From an uncultured Methylophilaceae bacterium (lineage in GTDB: Bacteria; Pseudomonadota; Gammaproteobacteria; Burkholderiales; Methylophilaceae), in assembly GCA_938084195.1 (NCBI GenBank), contig CALKDJ010000041.1, positions 1-7,550 of the forward strand: a stretch of 7,550 nt of DNA, read 5' to 3'. Both the position numbers and the translations under genes were made by a program. Positions within the stretch are counted from its first letter, which is position 1; each line of letters opens with the position of its first letter. The notes under the pieces were generated by a model. That model saw only the letters and a list, made by a program, of their open reading frames with translations, searched no databases and was not told the origin of the DNA. Positions 5,803-7,550 of the stretch are shown in pieces.

Positions 5803-6560
5803 GCTATGATAATCCAGAAAAAAGTATCGCCCTTATTTCAACTAGACCTTTAAAAAAAGACCATAAAACTATTGGGCCTAAAAATAATTATAAATTTACA
5901 ATAATTGACCAACCATTATCTAAAATCACTCCTTTAAAAGATTATTCAACCTTTGATTCAATTCTTGAAGATATTAATAAATTTCATCATATTGTCTTTA
6001 TCAGCACCAATGCAGTTTATTTTTTTATTGATCGACTTAATAAAAATAAAATTTCTATTCCAAATCATTTAAGATTTTCATGTATTGGCGCCACAACTCG
6101 TAAGTTGATTGAAAATTCACTTAAAAAAGATGCTTACTGTCCATCAGATATATATGACTCAGAACATCTTTTAAAACATGCCATATTTAATAATATTAAA
6201 AATAAAAATATTCTAATTATTCGTGGTAAAGGAGGACGTGAAACCCTCAAAGAAGGTTTTGAATCCAGAGAGGCTAATGTGATTTATGGGGAATGCTATA
6301 ACAGAGAATATCTCTCAGTAAATCTTACAAAAATTAAGGAATCTGTACAAAATTTTGATCAAGTATATTTACTTATTTCCAGTTTAGAGTGTGCAAGAAA
6401 GTTTATGAGCCATAACATTAACCAAAACTTAGATTGGTTGAATTCTATTAATTTTATAGTTAATCATCAAATAATCAAAAATGAATTACAGCCTTTTTCA
6501 AAAGTATCTATTACTGACAATATAAGCTTAATTTCACTTCAAAAAATAATAGAGGAATAA
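5799..6560 (+). CDS. hemD: Uroporphyrinogen-III synthase
   Basis: Cyclises hydroxymethylbilane with inversion of ring D to give uroporphyrinogen III, the branch point for heme, siroheme and cobalamin. Sequence is poorly conserved in this family, so the call rests on spaced motifs plus position: ISTRP (13-17), VFISTNAVYFFIDRL (66-80), SCIGATTRKLIE (94-105), YCPSDIYDSEHLL (113-125) and ILIIRGKGGRETL (138-150), followed by VIYGECYNRE (161-170), the usual end of the second half-domain. 253 residues against 246 in E. coli, without the fused HemX domain seen in some betaproteobacteria. The start ATG overlaps the hemC stop as ATGA, indicating translational coupling. The protein is rich in Lys, Asn and Ile, more so than HemC, as expected for a weakly constrained gene in AT-rich DNA. 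It converges on the reductase gene with a three-base gap. Confidence 0.93.
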   Translation: MSYDNPEKSIALISTRPLKKDHKTIGPKNNYKFTIIDQPLSKITPLKDYSTFDSILEDINKFHHIVFISTNAVYFFIDRLNKNKISIPNHLRFSCIGATTRKLIENSLKKDAYCPSDIYDSEHLLKHAIFNNIKNKNILIIRGKGGRETLKEGFESREANVIYGECYNREYLSVNLTKIKESVQNFDQVYLLISSLECARKFMSHNINQNLDWLNSINFIVNHQIIKNELQPFSKVSITDNISLISLQKIIEE

Positions 6561-6568
6561 TGATCATT
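6559..6568. repeat. Small palindrome at the hemD/reductase tail-to-tail junction
   Basis: AATGATCATT is a perfect 10-base palindrome spanning the end of hemD, the three-base gap and the reductase stop (6566-6564), and it runs into eight T residues (6567-6574) on the plus strand. The T-run resembles the tail of a terminator for hemD, but the stem is too short and has almost no loop, so termination here is doubtful. Confidence 0.3.
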
Positions 6569-7550
6569 TTTTTTGTGGGGCAAAAGTAAATGCATCAGCA
6601 AAAAAATCATCTTCCAATAAACCTTTTCCTAACAAACTACTATAGGCGGACTCAATAAGAATTGGAGGTCCACAGCTATAAACTTGAAAATTTTCAAATG
6701 ATTCAAAGTCATTCAGGACTGCCTCATGAACTAAGCCTGTTCTGATTTCAATATTATCTTTTTTACTCGGTTCAGAAAAAACCGGAATGTAATTAAATTG
6801 TTCAAATGCTTCACACCATTCCAAACATAATTTATCCATGTACAAATCTTTTCCTGACCTTACACCTTGATATAAATAGATAGTCCTTTTATTGCCATTA
6901 TGAAACATATCCTCAATAACAGACTTAATTGGTGCAAAGCCCGTACCTCCTGCAATAAAAATTATAGGTTTTTTACTCTCTCTTAAAAAAAATTGGCCAA
7001 TTGGTACCTCAATCCTATGGATAGATTTTTCTTGCATCTCTTGAAAAACAAAATGTGTAAATTTACCTCCATCGATTAATCTTAAATGAAGCTCCAATAG
7101 ATCTTCATGTGGAGGACTGGCAATAGAGTAAGCTCTTCGACTCCCATCAGTCATAATAAATTCTAGATATTGCCCAGCAAGGAACTCTAAACTATTACTA
7201 CCTGGTAATTTTAAGGTCATCCTCATGACATCATGATTGAGCTTTTCCAAGGACTCAACTCTCACGGGAGTAATTTTTGGTTCAGGAAGATTGTTATCAA
7301 ATTTACTAAGCTTTATGTCTAGTTCAACATTTGAAGAGACGTAAGATTGACAACACAAGGTATATCCATTACTTTTTTCGTCATCTGTCATCGCCGATTG
7401 TTGATATTCATCACAGAAAACTTGTCCAGAAATAATCTTACCTTTACACGATCCACAACTACCATTTCTGCAGCCAAAGGGTATATTAATCCCAGCAAGC
7501 AAGGATGCCTCTAAAATAGTTTGGCTCGGTTCGATATCAAAACTTACATT
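6564..7550 (-). CDS. Ferredoxin-FAD-NAD(P)H reductase, 'CDP-6-deoxy-glucoseen reductase'-like (start outside window)
   Basis: One-chain electron-transfer protein: plant-type [2Fe-2S] ferredoxin domain, then FAD and NAD(P)H domains. The frame is open to the right edge with 328 visible codons. By analogy with relatives of about 340 residues, only around a dozen N-terminal residues are missing. Counting from the edge: FDIEPSQTILEASLLAGINIPFG, cysteines 27, 32 and 35 in CRNGSCGSCKG, and a fourth ligand in TLCCQ (67). Next come RAYS (139-142) for FAD, GGTGFAP (201-207) for the nucleotide, and CGPP (293-296) near the C-terminus, ending FAPQKK. A TTG at 7502 is in frame but would remove the start of the ferredoxin domain, so it is not the start. 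The betaproteobacterial annotation 'CDP-6-deoxy-delta-3,4-glucoseen reductase' comes from AscD similarity; no dideoxysugar genes are seen here, so that role is doubtful. It resembles oxygenase reductases in layout, but no partner oxygenase lies in the window. Converges on hemD. Confidence 0.9.
   Translation of the reverse strand, partial: NVSFDIEPSQTILEASLLAGINIPFGCRNGSCGSCKGKIISGQVFCDEYQQSAMTDDEKSNGYTLCCQSYVSSNVELDIKLSKFDNNLPEPKITPVRVESLEKLNHDVMRMTLKLPGSNSLEFLAGQYLEFIMTDGSRRAYSIASPPHEDLLELHLRLIDGGKFTHFVFQEMQEKSIHRIEVPIGQFFLRESKKPIIFIAGGTGFAPIKSVIEDMFHNGNKRTIYLYQGVRSGKDLYMDKLCLEWCEAFEQFNYIPVFSEPSKKDNIEIRTGLVHEAVLNDFESFENFQVYSCGPPILIESAYSSLLGKGLLEDDFFADAFTFAPQKK

Noticed and set aside
6559..6574. 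Intrinsic terminator for hemD
   Set aside because: The palindrome before the T-run has a five-base arm and no loop, with only two G-C pairs; a stable RNA hairpin is not possible.
7500..7502. TTG at 7502 as the start of the reductase
   Set aside because: The frame stays open to the window edge and the 16 codons before TTG encode the expected beginning of a ferredoxin domain, so the true start is outside.

Overview
This window looks like core chromosome of an AT-rich, compact-genome proteobacterium. The best fit is a betaproteobacterium, plausibly a marine Methylophilales (OM43-like) lineage. That rests on recognisable protein families, an AT-rich composition with A/T-ending codons, gaps of 0 to 7 bases or overlaps inside operons, and gene neighbours I recall from betaproteobacteria (yicC/rph/rdgB/hemW, argH next to hemC-hemD, and a ferredoxin-fused reductase of the kind labelled 'CDP-6-deoxy-delta-3,4-glucoseen reductase'). 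The taxonomic placement is an inference; no rRNA gene is present.

Layout. Bases 1-176 (minus) are the 5' end of a yicC-family endoribonuclease gene, cut by the window edge. A 122-base divergent intergenic region (177-298) carries a palindromic -10-like element. From it runs a tight plus-strand operon: rph (RNase PH), rdgB (dITP/XTP pyrophosphatase), a 76-residue conserved-looking hypothetical gene, hemW (radical-SAM heme chaperone) and a TIGR01244/DUF442 sulfurtransferase- or phosphatase-like gene. These lie 7 bases apart, overlapping by 8, then abutting twice. It meets argH (argininosuccinate lyase, minus strand) tail to tail with one base between the stop codons. argH is divergent from hemC-hemD, which overlap by ATGA. 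hemD converges, three bases apart, on a ferredoxin-reductase gene (minus strand) that runs off the right edge.

How the genes work together. YicC and RNase PH both act on RNA. RdgB cleans the nucleotide pool. HemC and HemD make uroporphyrinogen III, the common tetrapyrrole precursor, and HemW handles heme later, so three heme genes sit on both sides of argH. ArgH is the last step of arginine synthesis. The last gene encodes a one-chain NAD(P)H-FAD-[2Fe-2S] electron-transfer protein with unknown acceptor.

I see no mobile element, CRISPR array, tRNA, rRNA, riboswitch or convincing intrinsic terminator, and no gene-free stretch longer than 122 bases. The window is ordinary housekeeping DNA, and I found no convincing new system. 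The points most worth a second look are the 76-residue hypothetical protein, the CX4R catalytic loop of the DUF442 protein, the non-ATG start of hemW, the shared palindromic -10 between yicC and rph, and the unassigned reductase.
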